Origin: Nitrososphaerota archaeon
Lineage (GTDB): Archaea > Thermoproteota > Nitrososphaeria > Nitrososphaerales > Nitrosopumilaceae
DNA length: 13,218 nt
NCBI GenBank assembly: GCA_022564385.1
Contig: JADFLN010000037.1
Location: 1-13,218 of the forward strand
Direction of reading: 5' to 3'
Positions 1 to 5,923 of the stretch are shown here, piece after piece. Under the pieces are notes generated by a model. The model was not told the DNA's origin. It saw only the letters and a list, made by a program, of their open reading frames with translations, and searched no databases. Both the position numbers and the translations under genes were made by a program. The first letter of the stretch is position 1; each line of letters starts with the position of its first letter.

Positions 1-327
1 ATTATACAATATCAGTCCATCATCTCTGCTTTGGCTTGTAGGAATGGAAGCAAATCCATGTTTATGCATAATTTTTGCCACTCAATCTCCTGAAGAATCC
101 CCTGTAAACATTCTTCCTGTTCTGTTTCCACCATGAGCAGCAGGTGCCAATCCAACAATTAGCAACTTTGCATTAACATCACCAAATCCTGAAAGTGGTT
201 TACCATAATAATTCTCATCTTTGAATCGCCTTACCTTATTTTTTGCAACATCTCTTATGTACACTGCAAGTCTTGGACATTTTTTACAGCTTACAATCTT
301 TTTGTTTAATGATTCAATTGACTCCAA
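1..327 (-). pseudogene. Family-5 (UDGb-type) uracil-DNA glycosylase, 5' part, interrupted by an in-frame TGA
   Basis: The frame starts at a TTG (bases 327-325). Residues 1-81 carry an N-terminal CxxC (C14, C17), the usual first half of the iron-sulfur cluster ligands of family 4/5 uracil-DNA glycosylases, and the active-site motif GLAPAAHGGNRTGR (59-72), which marks family 5 (UDGb) enzymes that remove uracil and other deaminated bases from DNA. After GDSSGD the frame meets TGA at 84-82. Beyond it the same frame stays open to base 1 and still reads like the family (GFASIPTSQSRDDG). The break is therefore a single nonsense change, plausibly TGG to TGA, and not a frameshift. The gene continues outside the window. 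It could be a true pseudogene, a strain polymorphism or a sequencing error. Family assignment is strong; loss of function is an inference. Confidence 0.8.
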
Positions 328-350
328 TTGGACAATCTTAATTCATGTCA

Positions 351-360
351 ATAAAAATAC
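351..360 (-). promoter_or_regulatory. TATA-like box of the glycosylase gene
   Basis: On the minus strand this reads GTATTTTTAT, about 24-33 bases before the TTG start at 327. That is the spacing of an archaeal TATA box with a leaderless transcript, and it supports the TTG start. Confidence 0.45.
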
Positions 361-422
361 TCTTTTCAGAGTTTACCATATGAATTATAAACAATATTTG
401 CTCCATTTTCAAAGTTAACAAG

Positions 423-590
423 ATGATGAATCGAAATATAGTGATAATTATTGGAATTGTGATTTTTGTGTTAATAGTGATATTTTTTATTCCATTAGTA
501 GATGAGTTTGAAACATTCAACTGTATCACAACACCATGTGTAATGCCAAAAATTACTATTCATCAATGGTTACATAATCAATATACTTGA
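423..590 (+). CDS. Small single-span membrane protein, 55 aa, function unknown
   Basis: This is a short frame starting at two consecutive ATG codons (423 and 426) and ending at TGA 588-590. After MMNRN comes an uninterrupted hydrophobic segment (residues 6-25, mostly Ile and Val), then an acidic turn (VDEFE) and a short tail with two cysteines five positions apart (C34, C39) ending in IHQWLHNQYT. The composition fits an N-terminally anchored protein with a small external domain. Short proteins of this plan, with a Cys pair and a tryptophan near the C-terminus, are common in Nitrosopumilus-like genomes as I recall them, but I cannot name a family. It is divergent from the glycosylase. An antisense frame over the same bases has low-complexity composition and is less convincing. 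Confidence 0.5.
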   Translation: MMNRNIVIIIGIVIFVLIVIFFIPLVDEFETFNCITTPCVMPKITIHQWLHNQYT

Positions 591-760
591 TAATGTGAAA
601 AAAAGCCATCGTTGAAACACGCTTTATCCGATTGTAACTAGTACACACACGAATTAGAACTTTAGTACATTGCTTATGTAACTTGAAACATTAGATGAAT
701 GAAATTTTTCTTATATTTTTTAGTCACCTTGGTCATTTTTAAGAAAACAAAAAGAGTTTC

Positions 761-768
761 TTTAAATT
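761..768 (+). promoter_or_regulatory. TATA-like box of the 88-aa gene
   Basis: TTTAAATT lies 28-35 bases before the ATG at 796, matching the leaderless spacing seen elsewhere in the window. Confidence 0.4.
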
Positions 769-795
769 CTATAATGAAGTATCAAAAGTGATTAA

Positions 796-1062
796 ATGAG
801 TGAAACTTGGAGGGAGAGACTCGGTCGAAGAAGATTGGAAATAGGAATAGAAGGACCAGAATACGATTACATTCAAAGTTACATCGAGTTTTATTGTTCA
901 GAGGCTGATCGTAGATGTAAAAAAATCGACATGAACAAAACTGTGGATGAAGTCATTGATTCTATGAAAAATGAAGACTTTGATAAATTTACAAGATCAG
1001 TAATTAATTCTGTTCACAAAAAACAAGGATTTGATGGACAAGCTCCTGCTCAGATGGCTTGA
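796..1062 (+). CDS. Hypothetical protein, 88 aa, charged and helical, soluble
   Basis: I do not recognise a named family. The protein starts with a basic stretch (WRERLGRRRLE, residues 5-15), continues with an aromatic-rich segment (YDYIQSYIEFYC, 23-34) that holds one of two cysteines seven apart (C34, C41), and then a helix-forming acidic and basic region (TVDEVIDSMKNEDFDKFTRSV). The tail after residue 75 is flexible (GFDGQAPAQMA). There is no signal peptide or membrane segment, so it is probably cytosolic. Amino-acid use and codon use look like a real gene, and a TATA-like box sits at the right distance upstream. A perfect hairpin follows the stop codon directly. The basic N-terminus could bind nucleic acid, but that is only a composition argument. 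Confidence 0.7.
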   Translation: MSETWRERLGRRRLEIGIEGPEYDYIQSYIEFYCSEADRRCKKIDMNKTVDEVIDSMKNEDFDKFTRSVINSVHKKQGFDGQAPAQMA

Positions 1063-1064
1063 TA

Positions 1065-1083
1065 TTTAGAAACTATTTCTAAA
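1065..1083 (+). repeat. Perfect 8-bp inverted repeat just after the 88-aa gene
   Basis: TTTAGAAA (1065-1072) and TTTCTAAA (1076-1083) are exact inverted copies around a 3-base loop, beginning two bases after the stop codon. It could form a 3' hairpin in the transcript. The stem is AT-rich and not followed by a T-tract, so it is not a classical terminator. Confidence 0.45.
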
Positions 1084-1273
1084 ATACTGTAAAACATAAA
1101 GAGCTTAGAAAATATCAAAGATTTTTCTTGCTAAATAATGGTGCAAGACCAGATAACACAAAAGATTCTATTTTTTTTCTGTGACACCTACGAATCCTCA
1201 GTGGTTTTGTCTTCCAGTACTGCTGAGAATAATTACATTAATTGTTCTTTTCAAATGGTTTGATCCATGAATA

Positions 1274-1363
1274 TTATGTTGAAAAATGATTTATTGCATA
1301 TACTACAATTCCCATTCCAAGAAGGGCATAACAGATGTTAGTGATAAGTTGTGGTTTCATCAT
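1274..1363 (-). CDS. Possible 29-aa single-span membrane peptide
   Basis: On the minus strand two ATG codons (1363-1358) open a frame that ends at TAA (1276-1274). The product begins MMKPQLITNICYALLG and continues with a hydrophobic run GMGIVVYAI ending in NHFST. That gives a short polar head, one membrane-length hydrophobic stretch (about residues 6-25) and a short polar tail, a composition unlikely to come from random AT-rich sequence. It stands alone between the two plus-strand genes. Tiny membrane peptides of this sort occur as accessory subunits of membrane complexes, but nothing here shows the partner. Confidence 0.4.
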   Translation of the reverse strand: MMKPQLITNICYALLGMGIVVYAINHFST

Positions 1364-1469
1364 TTTAATATTCTAAATCAAGTATATCTTCTTTCAGTAT
1401 GTTGGCTGAATCGCCAAAAGCTGGCTTTATTCTATGCTTTTAATACTTACTATGATATCCATCGATATT

Positions 1470-1478
1470 CTTTATATG
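1470..1478 (+). promoter_or_regulatory. TATA-like box that favours the ATG at 1500
   Basis: The CTTTATATG block sits about 22-30 bases before the ATG at 1500. It would be too close to serve ATG 1479 or the upstream ATG at 1434. This fits leaderless transcription from near 1500 and agrees with the signal peptide starting at that methionine. Confidence 0.45.
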
Positions 1479-1499
1479 TCAAAGTCTAAAAGATTTGTA

Positions 1500-2741
1500 A
1501 TGAAAAGTAGAGAACTTCTAAGCATAATTTTATCTCTAATCATGGTATTGGGTGTAACTGCAGGTTCTGCATATGCCCAAACAGATGATGTTCGAGACGA
1601 AGAATCTGACGATGACAGAGATGACTATGATGATTCCAGATATGGTAAACATGATCTTGACAACAAACTAGATAGATATTGTGAAATGACTGACGAGGAA
1701 AAAAGAGATCTCATTTCAAAGCATGATAAAACAAAAGAACATGTTGATAGAATGAATGCATACTGTGAACTTGATGAAGATGAGCGAGATGTATACATTG
1801 AAGAACATAAAGCCGAATTCAAAATGAATCATGACAAAGACATCAGAGACAAACTCAATCTATACTGCGAAATGTCTAATGATGAGAAGCAATCATTTTT
1901 AGCTGAACATGATAAAGCAGAAGATCATGCAGATAAGATGAATGCGTATTGTGAACTAGATGAGGATGCTAGAATTGCCTTCATTGAAGAACATAGAGAC
2001 GAGTACAAATCTCAAATGAAAGACAAGATGGTTAAAGGTAAGCATTTGGATTATGATAGACTATGTGCATTATCTGAATCTGATAGAGCATTAGAATTTG
2101 ATGATTCTGAAAAACTTGAGAGAATCACTAATTGGTGTAATATGACCACTGAAGAAAGAGAAGAGTTCAAGCGAGAAACTCATGATACTATGAAAGAGAA
2201 AATGACTGACATGAAAATGGACAAAGTTCATGATAAGATGAAAATGTCTGACATGTCCCCACGTCTTAAAGCAATGATCATGGAGAAGCGTGACATCTCT
2301 GATGAGAGAACAGATGAAATCAGAATGAAATACAAAGAAAAGCACGGTGACTATGATGCGAAAAAGTCAGAACTCAAAATAAAGTTCAAAAACCATATGG
2401 CAACAATGAAGATCGAAATATCTGATGAGCGCAAAACTGCCATTCATGATAGAGTAGCTGAGATGAAGGCCTTCAAGATAGACCTACGTGAGAGATCATC
2501 AGAACTATCAGACGAGGAAAAACAAGAACTTAGAGCAGAATTCATTGAAAAGGCAAAAGATATCCAACTAGCTTGGATTTCACCACGTCACCAAATGAAT
2601 GCAGGTATTGATGCAACAGAGATTGAATGTCGTGAAGGATTTAGTCTTGTACTGAAAGAATCTAACGGAAAGGCAATGTGTCTTAAAGCAGATACAGCAC
2701 TCAAAATGATTGATCGTGGAATTGCGGTTCCTGCAATCTAA
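1500..2741 (+). CDS. Secreted, highly charged protein with six Cys-containing repeats, a Met/His-rich segment and a C-terminal two-Cys module
   Basis: I take the ATG at 1500 as the start (413 aa), because it gives a clean signal peptide: MKSREL, a hydrophobic core, then AYA/Q with cleavage after about residue 26. The frame is open back to 1434. The mature protein is exported. Residues 28-50 are very acidic. Six related units of about 22 residues follow, each with a pattern like YCEM-x-x-x-E-K/R and an EH or HD pair near its end, with cysteines at 61, 89, 123, 151, 189 and 213. Units 1-2 and 3-4 form a 62-residue tandem duplication. Residues 231-261 are rich in Met, His and Asp. The end (about 358-413, C377 and C394, motif IECREGFSLVLK) resembles a C-terminal module I recall on many secreted Nitrosopumilus proteins. 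No enzyme motif is visible. A role in metal binding or the cell envelope is an inference from composition. Confidence 0.85.
   Translation: MKSRELLSIILSLIMVLGVTAGSAYAQTDDVRDEESDDDRDDYDDSRYGKHDLDNKLDRYCEMTDEEKRDLISKHDKTKEHVDRMNAYCELDEDERDVYIEEHKAEFKMNHDKDIRDKLNLYCEMSNDEKQSFLAEHDKAEDHADKMNAYCELDEDARIAFIEEHRDEYKSQMKDKMVKGKHLDYDRLCALSESDRALEFDDSEKLERITNWCNMTTEEREEFKRETHDTMKEKMTDMKMDKVHDKMKMSDMSPRLKAMIMEKRDISDERTDEIRMKYKEKHGDYDAKKSELKIKFKNHMATMKIEISDERKTAIHDRVAEMKAFKIDLRERSSELSDEEKQELRAEFIEKAKDIQLAWISPRHQMNAGIDATEIECREGFSLVLKESNGKAMCLKADTALKMIDRGIAVPAI
1668..2039 (+). repeat. Tandem duplication of a 186-bp (62-codon) block inside the secreted protein gene
   Basis: Codons 57-118 (1668-1853) and 119-180 (1854-2039) encode matching segments: YCEM..EK then HDK, MNAYCELDED and IEEH recur in the same order and spacing. 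At the DNA level ATGAATGC and GTGAACT-like stretches recur 186 bases apart (1752 and 1938), with many third-position differences. The duplication is therefore old enough to have diverged at silent sites. Confidence 0.75.
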
Positions 2742-2757
2742 TCTTTTTTTATTTTTG
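2742..2757 (+). terminator. T-rich terminator after the secreted protein gene
   Basis: The stop codon is followed at once by a TCTTTTTTATTTTT tract. T-runs of this kind terminate archaeal RNA polymerase without needing a hairpin. Confidence 0.5.
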
Positions 2758-2857
2758 AGCTTTAACTAAAATGATGAATCCCTAAGTGTTCCAAACTAAA
2801 TTTCAAAGCAATTAAAAATACAAAGAAATTATTCAAATATACAAAACTTTCAAGAAA

Positions 2858-3529
2858 ATGTCTCTATTCAATCATATCCCAATAAATTTTCAACAAGCAC
2901 AATTAATTGAAAAAGATAATGCACATTATTATCAAACACCAAAAGGTGATATTTTTCCATCAATCACAACAATACTGAAAAAAACAATGTCTATTGAAAA
3001 ACAACAAAATCTACAAAATTGGGAAGAGCAAGAAATAGCATCTGAATACATTACACGAGAATCATCAGTTATAGGCACTCAAACCCATAAATTAATTGAA
3101 AACTTCCTAAATGAAACAACATCATCTGAAGAATTTCGACTCTTATCAGTTGCTCATTTTAATAATCTAATTCCGTTTTTACAAAAAATCAACGATATTC
3201 ATGGAACCGAGTTAAGATTGTACAGTAATGCAATGAAACTAGCAGGAACATCTGATTGTATTGCCAAATATGGTGGAGAACTATCCATCATAGATTACAA
3301 AACAAAACGAAGTAATCAACAAGAAGAATGGATGACTGATCATTTTATTCAAGGTACAGCATATTCACAAATGTTCAAAGAACTAACTGGAATTGAAATA
3401 AAACAAATTGTAATTCTTGTTAGTAGTGAGAAAAATACGAGAATGGAATTTGTAAAAAAAGCTGAAGATTATGTAGATCTTCTAAATCAACGCCTAGAAC
3501 AATTCTATGAGATCAAAAAAACTGTCTAG
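2858..3529 (+). CDS. PD-(D/E)XK superfamily nuclease, RecB/Cas4/MGME1-like exonuclease
   Basis: The 223-aa protein has the core of the PD-(D/E)XK nuclease fold. H77 and E81 lie in a helix (THKLIENFL). A strand ends in AGTSD with D133, and the next strand gives IIDYKTK with D146 and K148, the D-x-K catalytic pair. Q165 and Y169 in QGTAYSQ match the QxxxY motif of RecB-type nucleases. The GTSD...IIDYKT arrangement is closest to small single-strand exonucleases such as phage RecB-like enzymes and mitochondrial MGME1. I see no helicase domain and no cysteine cluster like that of Cas4, so this is a stand-alone metal-dependent DNA nuclease, probably in repair or processing of DNA ends. No cas genes are nearby. 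The fold is well supported; the substrate and pathway are not known from the sequence. Its last codons fall inside the repeat described at 3516-3586. Confidence 0.85.
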   Translation: MSLFNHIPINFQQAQLIEKDNAHYYQTPKGDIFPSITTILKKTMSIEKQQNLQNWEEQEIASEYITRESSVIGTQTHKLIENFLNETTSSEEFRLLSVAHFNNLIPFLQKINDIHGTELRLYSNAMKLAGTSDCIAKYGGELSIIDYKTKRSNQQEEWMTDHFIQGTAYSQMFKELTGIEIKQIVILVSSEKNTRMEFVKKAEDYVDLLNQRLEQFYEIKKTV

Positions 3530-3586
3530 TTTTGTTGTTATTACAGAAATATCTAAATTACAACCATTTGGCATACACTCATCTTG
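3516..3586 (+). repeat. Direct repeat copy 1: duplicated promoter segment ahead of the 30-aa gene
   Basis: Bases 3516-3531 match 4584-4599 at 15 of 16 positions. Bases 3543-3583 match 4602-4642 at 34 of 41 positions, with the same distance to a TTG-GA start in both. Copy 1 has about nine extra bases between the two blocks. The segment includes the end of the nuclease gene and a TATA-like box. Confidence 0.75.
3547..3558 (+). promoter_or_regulatory. TATA-like box of the 30-aa membrane peptide gene
   Basis: AAATATCTAAAT lies 26-37 bases before the TTG at 3584. The same twelve bases lie at the same distance before the TTG of hisS, which supports both TTG starts and leaderless transcription. Confidence 0.6.
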
Positions 3587-3676
3587 GAACAGGGTCAAGT
3601 TATTGTCCCAATATTGATAGTTCTTGCAGTAGTAATCTTTGCAGGAACTCGAATCTGGATGATGTTTAGAAAATAA
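3584..3676 (+). CDS. 30-aa single-span membrane peptide with TTG start
   Basis: The frame runs from TTG 3584 to TAA 3674-3676. The product starts MEQGQ, has a pure hydrophobic segment from about residue 6 to 20 (VIVPILIVLAVVIFA) and ends in the aromatic and basic tail GTRIWMMFRK. This is the plan of a tiny inner-membrane protein with its positively charged end inside. It is too short for most gene callers and starts with a rare codon. Support comes from its composition and from a promoter nearly identical to that of hisS placed at exactly the same distance. The neighbours are a nuclease upstream and a convergent VOC protein gene 15 bases downstream. The function is unknown. Confidence 0.6.
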   Translation: MEQGQVIVPILIVLAVVIFAGTRIWMMFRK

Positions 3677-3691
3677 AGAGTTTAGAATTTT

Positions 3692-4081
3692 CTATAATCC
3701 TCCACCAGAAATTTCACCTAATTCTAATTCATAACCACTAGGATCTACAATGTAAATTGATTTTGATTTCTCCCAATCAACTATACCTCCATAAAGTATC
3801 TCAACACCTAGTTCTTTGCATTTTTCAATTACTTGATTAAAATTTGCAATATTAAATCCAAAGTGAGCAATTCCTCCTTCTGGTGACATGTTATGTACTT
3901 CATACAAGCAAAGCTTGATGGTATCATTTCCAATTATTTTTGATGGCACATCTAGTTTGTTTGTATTCTCTTCTTGTTTTATCTCAAAGCCAAAAAGATT
4001 CTTGTAAAATTTTACACTTTGTTCCAAGTCTTTGACTTTCATATTTACATGATCAATTGATGTAGCCTCAAGATTATTCAT
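3692..4081 (-). CDS. VOC (glyoxalase/bleomycin-resistance/dioxygenase fold) family protein
   Basis: The 129-aa protein is a single VOC domain made of two beta-alpha-beta-beta-beta halves. It opens with IDHVNMKVKDLEQSVKFY (9-26), where H11 is the usual first metal ligand. It continues with a strand IKLCLYE (55-61), then GGIAHFGFNI with H73 as the second-half ligand, and closes with IVDPSGYELEL, where E120 sits at the conserved glutamate. These are the positions that bind a divalent metal in glyoxalase I and methylmalonyl-CoA epimerase relatives, so metal-dependent catalysis is possible. The length is that of a one-domain member that works as a dimer. The substrate cannot be read from the sequence, and nothing in the neighbourhood points to a pathway. 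A TATA-like GTATTTAGT (4104-4112, read on the minus strand) fits the ATG at 4081. Confidence 0.85.
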   Translation of the reverse strand: MNNLEATSIDHVNMKVKDLEQSVKFYKNLFGFEIKQEENTNKLDVPSKIIGNDTIKLCLYEVHNMSPEGGIAHFGFNIANFNQVIEKCKELGVEILYGGIVDWEKSKSIYIVDPSGYELELGEISGGGL

Positions 4082-4126
4082 GCACTATTTCTAGATAATA
4101 CTGGTATTTAGTTTGGCATTTACAAA

Positions 4127-4525
4127 CTATCCCAGATGCACTTGTCTGGGTGTATAGTCTGGGTCATCAGAATATTTTGTTATCAGTTTTGTTATATCAT
4201 CAACAATTTCATTAAGTTCTAGTTCAGGTTCTGAACTTACCATTAAAAGTGCCTTGTTATTAGCAGGGATTGTCAGACGATTAACTTTTTCATATTTTGT
4301 AATTGAATACAGTGGTTCACCTATTATGGATGAGTCATGTTGACGAGTTCTCCATCTCATGTATGAATGAACTAAAGTATCATTAGTTTTGTCTTTTTCA
4401 AATAATCTGGTAACTCCTTTTTGCATTTTTTCCCAAATTTTTATACATCCAGTTTGATAGATTCCAGAATACCTAATCTTAGGATTCAGTTTTAGGATAT
4501 CATTATTCAGGCTGTCGTAATCCAT
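4127..4525 (-). CDS. Thaumarchaeal roadblock-like protein of the DUF6659 kind
   Basis: The 132-aa soluble protein has the pattern of a family I recall as abundant in Nitrososphaerota: an N-terminal LNPKIRYSGIY (13-23), a basic middle (KGVTRLFEKDK), an arginine-rich MRWRTRQHD (56-64), and then ITKYEKVNRLTIPANNKALLMVSSEPELE (75-103). The alternating strands and the VSSEPE turn resemble roadblock/LC7 or small signalling modules. There is no signal peptide or membrane span. The DUF6659 name is from memory and should be treated as tentative. These proteins often occur in many copies per genome and may regulate or bind partners, but no function is shown here. The gene is divergent from hisS, with about 117 bases between the two start codons. 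Confidence 0.7.
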   Translation of the reverse strand: MDYDSLNNDILKLNPKIRYSGIYQTGCIKIWEKMQKGVTRLFEKDKTNDTLVHSYMRWRTRQHDSSIIGEPLYSITKYEKVNRLTIPANNKALLMVSSEPELELNEIVDDITKLITKYSDDPDYTPRQVHLG

Positions 4526-4583
4526 ATCTAATGTAGATATTCCTAGTAGTTTAATTTTCTTTTATAGTATATTGAGACTTTGC

Positions 4584-4645
4584 AAAAAACTGCCTAGTTC
4601 TACAGAAATATCTAAATCACAACCATTTGACAAGTAATTATCTTG
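4584..4645 (+). repeat. Direct repeat copy 2: promoter segment of hisS
   Basis: This is the partner of 3516-3586, ending in the same TCTTGGA at the TTG start. In this copy the AAAAAACTGCCTAG block, which in copy 1 is the end of the nuclease gene, is not part of any gene. That suggests a remnant of the duplicated gene end. Confidence 0.75.
4606..4617 (+). promoter_or_regulatory. TATA-like box of hisS
   Basis: AAATATCTAAAT lies 26-37 bases before the TTG start codon of hisS. The segment is shared with the 30-aa peptide gene. Confidence 0.6.
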
Positions 4646-5923
4646 GATTTACCACGTGGAATGAAGGACTTTGAGAAAAAAGAGAACGCAAATATCGAAC
4701 ATGTTAGATATCATTTCAAACAATTATCAAATTTGTATGGATTCTCATTTATGGATCCGTCTCCAATTGAATTACTATCAGTATTAGAGACAAAGTCAGG
4801 TCCAGCAATCAAAGACGAAATCTACTACTTTAAAGACAAAGGAGACAGAGAAGTAGCACTACGATTTGACTTTACAGTCGGATTAACTAGATATGCATCA
4901 TCCCAAAAATCAATCAAGTTACCGGCAAAGTTCTCAAGCTTTGGTGGAGTATTTCGATATGATGAGCCACAAAAGGGAAGATACAGATACTTTCATCAGT
5001 GGGATATCGAGATTTATTGTAAAGCTACACTAGAATCTGAGGCTGAAATCATTGAATTTACATCTCGACTATTTGATTCACTATTATTGAAAAATATCAT
5101 TATTGATATTAACCACAGAAATCTCGTCGAGTCTTACATTAACAAAATTTTTGACTCTAATGATCCACAACTAGTAACAGATATTTTACGAGCAGTAGAC
5201 AAGATTTCAAAAAAGTCTAAAGATAAAATCCTAGCAGAATTCAAAGACAGATACGAAACAGAAAAGCTAGAAAAGATTTTAGAGTTCTCACAAATTAAGG
5301 GAACCATTTCAGAAATTGAAAAAGCATTTGATGTATCACAACTAGAGTCTTGGGATGAGCTAAAATTATTGATTGACTCTTTAGAAAACAGAGGAGTCTC
5401 AAATGTCAGAATCAATTTTGGAATAGTTAGAGGTTTGGATTATTATTCAGGTATAGTCTTTGAGGTATTTGATAAAAATTCAACATTGGGAGCTTTGGCT
5501 GGTGGTGGACGTTACGATTCTCTAACTAAAGCATTTGACAGAGAAGATATCGGAGCAACAGGAGTTGCAGGTGGAGTGGAAAGAATCATTCTTACAATGC
5601 AAGAGCAAGGAATAATTCCAGAAGTAAAACAGAATAGGATTGCAGTACTATACATCAATGACGAGATGCAAAAAGTTGCACACTCGATTGCATCCCTACT
5701 TCGATTAGCGAACATCCCAACTGATATTGACTTGATAGGACGTAACCTGAAAAAACAGATGGAGATCGCAACTAACGCAAGATTCTCAATTATTGTGGGG
5801 CCACAGGAACTCGAAAAAGGAAATGTTGTATTACGTGATATGATTGATGGAACAGAAGGAATAATTTCTTTGGAAAAACTTACCGAAGATCCAAACTCTA
5901 TTCTTAATTTAGAAAAGCTCTAG
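4643..5923 (+). CDS. hisS: Histidyl-tRNA synthetase (class II), TTG start
   Basis: The 426-aa enzyme charges tRNA-His with histidine using ATP. It opens with the typical LPRGMKDF. ALRFDFTVGLTRYAS (72-86) is in the N-terminal catalytic core. Motif 2 is FGGVFRYDEPQKGRYRYFHQ (100-119), which binds ATP and the acceptor end. The histidine-specific motifs follow as GLDYYSGIVFEVF (264-276) and LAGGGRYD (285-292). Motif 3 is GATGVAGGVERI (304-315). Residues 332-426 form the anticodon-binding domain (IAVLYIN... to the C-terminus). The length is normal for archaeal HisRS. The start is TTG, chosen because it gives the conserved N-terminus directly and because a TATA-like box lies at leaderless distance. 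Its end overlaps the end of aIF6 by 20 bases. Its promoter region is duplicated at 3516-3586. Identification is firm. Confidence 0.97.
   Translation: MDLPRGMKDFEKKENANIEHVRYHFKQLSNLYGFSFMDPSPIELLSVLETKSGPAIKDEIYYFKDKGDREVALRFDFTVGLTRYASSQKSIKLPAKFSSFGGVFRYDEPQKGRYRYFHQWDIEIYCKATLESEAEIIEFTSRLFDSLLLKNIIIDINHRNLVESYINKIFDSNDPQLVTDILRAVDKISKKSKDKILAEFKDRYETEKLEKILEFSQIKGTISEIEKAFDVSQLESWDELKLLIDSLENRGVSNVRINFGIVRGLDYYSGIVFEVFDKNSTLGALAGGGRYDSLTKAFDREDIGATGVAGGVERIILTMQEQGIIPEVKQNRIAVLYINDEMQKVAHSIASLLRLANIPTDIDLIGRNLKKQMEIATNARFSIIVGPQELEKGNVVLRDMIDGTEGIISLEKLTEDPNSILNLEKL

Larger units (their letters stand above)
1063..1499. other. Gene-poor stretch between the 88-aa gene and the secreted repeat protein
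   Basis: These 437 bases hold no long convincing gene. I see the hairpin at 1065-1083, a weaker interrupted inverted repeat at 1197-1227 (CTCAGTGG against CCA and CTGAG), a possible 29-codon membrane peptide on the minus strand (1274-1363), and the TATA-like box of the next gene near 1470. The plus-strand frame over 1286-1489 runs through that promoter and has no recognisable protein features. Confidence 0.5.

Noticed and set aside
82..84. TGA in the glycosylase read as selenocysteine
   Set aside because: No selenoprotein context is visible, the family does not need selenocysteine at this position, and I know of no selenocysteine use in this group.
338..529. 63-codon minus-strand frame rich in Ile
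   Set aside because: It is antisense to the 55-aa membrane protein; Ile-rich sequence arises automatically opposite AT-rich hydrophobic codons, and it lacks the clean anchor-plus-tail plan.
1197..1227. Interrupted inverted repeat CTCAGTGG...CCA...CTGAG as an RNA gene
   Set aside because: The stem is short and bulged, with no promoter or terminator to support a transcript.
1286..1489. 67-codon plus-strand frame before the secreted protein gene
   Set aside because: It runs across the promoter of the next gene, has no recognisable domain or sensible composition, and covers the more convincing minus-strand membrane peptide.
1434..1499. Longer N-terminus of the secreted protein from ATG 1434 or 1479
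   Set aside because: These starts would put extra residues before a well-formed signal peptide, and the TATA-like box at 1470-1478 fits only the ATG at 1500.
2770..2776. ATGATGA as box C of a C/D-box guide RNA
   Set aside because: No CTGA box D follows at a suitable distance, so the motif alone is not enough.
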